This document shows positions 5,829 through 7,994 of a DNA stretch of 7,994 nt, one piece after another (the stretch's first letter is position 1; each line of letters starts with the position of its first letter). The position numbers and the translations under genes are program-made. The DNA comes from an uncultured Bacteroidota bacterium. GTDB lineage: Bacteria > Bacteroidota > Bacteroidia > Chitinophagales > Chitinophagaceae. The notes under the pieces are model-generated. The model saw nothing but the letters and a program-made list of their open reading frames with translations. It had not been told where the DNA came from and made no database searches. The stretch covers positions 1-7,994 of the forward strand of contig CALLKA010000186.1 in NCBI GenBank assembly GCA_938008665.1. Direction: 5' to 3'.

Positions 5829-7004
5829 TTATTTTTTCAAAATCAATGGCTTCGCCATTTTTTGTGCTTTCAATGCCAATTCTGTTGCAAGCAAACAATG
5901 CGCTTGTGACATAGCAGTTTCAGTTCTATTGATAACGTCATCAACAAAAAGTGGACCAAATGGTAATTCAACATTATTACAATCTATATATCTCATTTCT
6001 TTTTTATCAGTCATGTATAAATGATTGCCCCCTTTATGTCCTGAGGATACATCAATATTTTTACGCACCTCAATATAACCATCGGTTCCTAAAATAGTTA
6101 ATCTGCCATCGCCCCAGCTACTTAAACCATCTGGTGTAAACCAGTCAACTCTAATATAGCCTGCACCACCATTGCCTTGTAACATGACGTCTCCAAAATC
6201 CTCAAAGTTGGGGTATTGCGGGTAATGCACATTGCCTGTTTGTGACATTAATACTTGCGCCTCTGTTGATTGCGTGAAGTGTAAGTATTGATCAAATTGA
6301 TGCGAACCAATATCAGTTAAAATACCACCATATCTTTTTTTATCGAAAAACCAATCAGGTCTAATAGCCAATCCTGTTTTGCCTATGCCATTATTAATGC
6401 GATGTGGTGCTAAATTTATTGTTTGAATTACATTGCCAATCGCGCCAGATTTTACCAATTGGCTGGCCATCTCCGTGCCTTTGTTTTCCAATCTTTCACT
6501 ATACATGATTGAAAATATTCTTTTCGTTTCCTTTTGTACTTTTCTAACAGCGGCAAGTTGTTCTAAAGTAATTATCCCTGGCTTGTCTGTCAAATAATCC
6601 TTGCCATGTTGCATTGCACGAATACCCAATGGGGCACGTTCGTCAGGAATGCCCGAACTTAAAATCAATTGAATATTGGGGTCTTCTAAAATTTCATTTT
6701 CGTTCTTTGCTAATTTTGCTTCTGGGAATGATTTTAAATAATCAGCCACTAATTCTGGTTCTTTAGCATATAAAGCAACTAATTGTCCGCCACCACGCTT
6801 TATCGCTTCCGTCATTCCATAAATATGTGGATGGTTAATATTGATGACTCCAAACTTAATCCGGTTAGGAATTACTTTAATAGGGGCAGCTTGTGGAATT
6901 GTTTCTGCTTTTGTTTTATTAGACATGCCTGAAAATAAAAGCATACCCGATAAGGCAGAAGTAGTTTTGATAAATTTGCGACGATCTGAATTTGAGTTAT
7001 TCAT
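5829..7004 (-). CDS. Tat-exported Gfo/Idh/MocA family oxidoreductase
   Basis: This 391-residue protein belongs to the NAD(P)-dependent oxidoreductase family acting on sugars and inositols. A twin-arginine leader (DRRKFIKTT, residues 7-15, then a hydrophobic run to about 26) predicts export in folded form, probably with bound cofactor, as in glucose-fructose oxidoreductase. The Rossmann domain starts near 48, but the loop reads FGVININHPHIYG (51-63), not GxGxxG. The usual EKP motif is DKP at 140-142. In the C-terminal domain GGILTDIGSHQFD (226-238) supplies the family's Asp231 and His235, with His235 the likely active-site histidine, and WGDGRLTILGTDGYIEV (297-313) is a typical later segment. 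It follows the partial oxidoreductase gene by 50 bp on the same strand, so the two are probably cotranscribed. The sugar substrate cannot be told; family membership is clear. Confidence 0.9.
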   Translation of the reverse strand: MNNSNSDRRKFIKTTSALSGMLLFSGMSNKTKAETIPQAAPIKVIPNRIKFGVININHPHIYGMTEAIKRGGGQLVALYAKEPELVADYLKSFPEAKLAKNENEILEDPNIQLILSSGIPDERAPLGIRAMQHGKDYLTDKPGIITLEQLAAVRKVQKETKRIFSIMYSERLENKGTEMASQLVKSGAIGNVIQTINLAPHRINNGIGKTGLAIRPDWFFDKKRYGGILTDIGSHQFDQYLHFTQSTEAQVLMSQTGNVHYPQYPNFEDFGDVMLQGNGGAGYIRVDWFTPDGLSSWGDGRLTILGTDGYIEVRKNIDVSSGHKGGNHLYMTDKKEMRYIDCNNVELPFGPLFVDDVINRTETAMSQAHCLLATELALKAQKMAKPLILKK

Positions 7005-7054
7005 ATGTAATTTTGAAAAAGTTCCTTTAAGTTATTTAATATATTCATTGCAGT

Positions 7055-7994
7055 TTAATCCAATCCTTTTACTTCGTAAGGGAAGCGGTGTGGACGGTTT
7101 AATAATGCGTTGGCTTCGTCATCATTTAAGAAACGCTCGTTCATTGGATCCCAATAAATTTTACGTTTTAATTTCATCGCAATATGATGTAATAAACAAG
7201 TAGAGCAGGAGCGATGTCCAATTTCAACAGGAGAAATAGGTTGCTTTCTGCTAACGATACTTTCTAGCCAGTTGCCATGATGGTCTGTACTTTTGTATAA
7301 ATTAATTTCATTTTCCCCAATCACAGAAGTGATGATTTTGTTATTGCTTGCAGTTAATGGTAATACTTTATTTTTACCGGTTGGGATTGGATCACTTGAG
7401 CTAGCGCGATAATCGCCACGGGTAACAAATATCCAACCTTCGGTCCCTTCAAATTTTATTCCATTGGGTATTTCATTGCTGATAATCATTTTTACGCCAT
7501 TTGCATAAACACCTTCTGTTTGAAATAAGCCATGTACATTCCATAATCCTGATTTAGGAAAATCAGCGCGTCCGGAAATTTCAATAGGCCCTGTATATTC
7601 TGTATCCATACCCCAATGCGCACAATCAACATGGTGTGCACCCCAACCGGTGATCATACCAGCGCCAAATTGTTCCATACGCAACCAGCCTGGTCGGCTA
7701 TAATCATTTTGTGGATGCACTCTTTTTTCAGTGTAATAAACATTCGGTGTGGAACCTAACCAAGCATCATAATTTAAATTTTTTGGAATCGGCATTTCTG
7801 GTTCCTCATCTCCACCTGGATCACCTGGTAAACCAACATATACCGTTTTTAAATCACCAATACGACCATTTCGAACTAGTTCAGCAGCATAACGAAATTG
7901 TGTGGAAGATCTTTGCTGACTTCCAATTTGCAAAATACGACCTGTACGGTGTACTGCATTACTCAATGCACGTCCTTCTGCAATTGTCAAAGAT
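7055..7994 (-). CDS. Gfo/Idh/MocA family oxidoreductase, N-terminus beyond window
   Basis: The reading frame is open to the right edge, so 312 C-terminal residues are visible and the start lies outside. I do not accept the TTG at 7990-7988 as a start, because the text around it (SLTIAEGRAL) reads as the helix that normally follows the EKP motif of the N-terminal Rossmann domain, which must lie upstream. Visible landmarks, counted from that TTG codon as 1, are LQIGSQQRSS at 20-29, the TGWGAHHVDCAHWG stretch at 114-127 with the likely catalytic histidine pair, EGTEGWIFV at 181-189, and the C-terminal WDPMNERFLNDDEAN at 280-294. This belongs to the subgroup with the long bacterial-type C-terminal domain common in Bacteroidota and Planctomycetes. 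It differs clearly from the gene downstream, so this is not a recent duplication. Whether it has a Tat leader cannot be seen. Confidence 0.9.
   Translation of the reverse strand, partial: SLTIAEGRALSNAVHRTGRILQIGSQQRSSTQFRYAAELVRNGRIGDLKTVYVGLPGDPGGDEEPEMPIPKNLNYDAWLGSTPNVYYTEKRVHPQNDYSRPGWLRMEQFGAGMITGWGAHHVDCAHWGMDTEYTGPIEISGRADFPKSGLWNVHGLFQTEGVYANGVKMIISNEIPNGIKFEGTEGWIFVTRGDYRASSSDPIPTGKNKVLPLTASNNKIITSVIGENEINLYKSTDHHGNWLESIVSRKQPISPVEIGHRSCSTCLLHHIAMKLKRKIYWDPMNERFLNDDEANALLNRPHRFPYEVKGLD

Noticed and set aside
6841..7203. Plus-strand open frame of 120 codons across the gap between the two oxidoreductase genes
   Set aside because: It is antisense to conserved coding sequence at both ends and its product has no recognisable domain.
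7988..7990. TTG as the start of the right-edge oxidoreductase
   Set aside because: The protein would lack its entire Rossmann domain; the frame is open to the edge, so the gene is cut by the window.

Overview
The window looks like accessory carbohydrate-degradation DNA from a Bacteroidota bacterium, perhaps Chitinophagaceae or a relative. The genome family is inferred from AT-rich sequence, weak or absent Shine-Dalgarno sites, signal peptides ending in MAQQ or IAQQ, Tat-type RRKFL/RRKFI leaders on sugar isomerase-like and Gfo/Idh/MocA proteins, and the sequences of the proteins themselves. No SusC/SusD pair, polysaccharide lyase, sulfatase, transporter or regulator lies inside the window, so this is probably one part of a larger locus.

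Layout: (1) a terminator at the left edge for an upstream plus-strand gene; (2) 101-1021 (+), a Tat-exported TIM-barrel protein of the sugar phosphate isomerase/epimerase family; (3) a long hairpin shared by two convergent genes; (4) 1085-2293 (-), a periplasmic GH88 unsaturated glucuronyl hydrolase; (5) a 131-bp divergent control region; (6) a plus-strand cluster with short gaps: kdgF (2425-2760), an exported formylglycine-generating enzyme (2828-4036), kduD (4078-4839) and kduI (4906-5736), closed by a strong terminator; (7) a convergent minus-strand pair of Gfo/Idh/MocA oxidoreductases (5829-7004 and 7055 to the right edge, the latter missing its N-terminus). All seven genes are intact except that last one, which runs off the window. 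No stretch longer than 131 bp lacks a gene.

How the genes fit together: GH88 removes the unsaturated uronate that a lyase leaves at the non-reducing end of an oligosaccharide. KdgF linearises this sugar to 5-keto-4-deoxyuronate (DKI), KduI isomerises that to the 2,5-diketo-3-deoxygluconate form (DKII), and KduD reduces it to 2-keto-3-deoxygluconate (KDG). The formylglycine-generating enzyme carries both catalytic cysteines and would activate sulfatases. Its place between kdgF and kduD suggests that the target glycan is a sulfated, uronate-containing polysaccharide (for example an ulvan-like or glycosaminoglycan-like material); this is inference. The Tat-exported TIM-barrel protein and the oxidoreductase pair may form a second, exported redox module acting on sugars.

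Points that stand out: a pentanucleotide tandem repeat (GGTAA, six copies) that starts in the stop codon of kduD and fills half the kduD-kduI gap; Glu-to-Gln and His-to-Gln changes at two expected metal-ligand positions of the TIM-barrel protein; a non-canonical nucleotide-binding loop in one oxidoreductase; and a paired-cysteine N-terminal extension on the formylglycine-generating enzyme.
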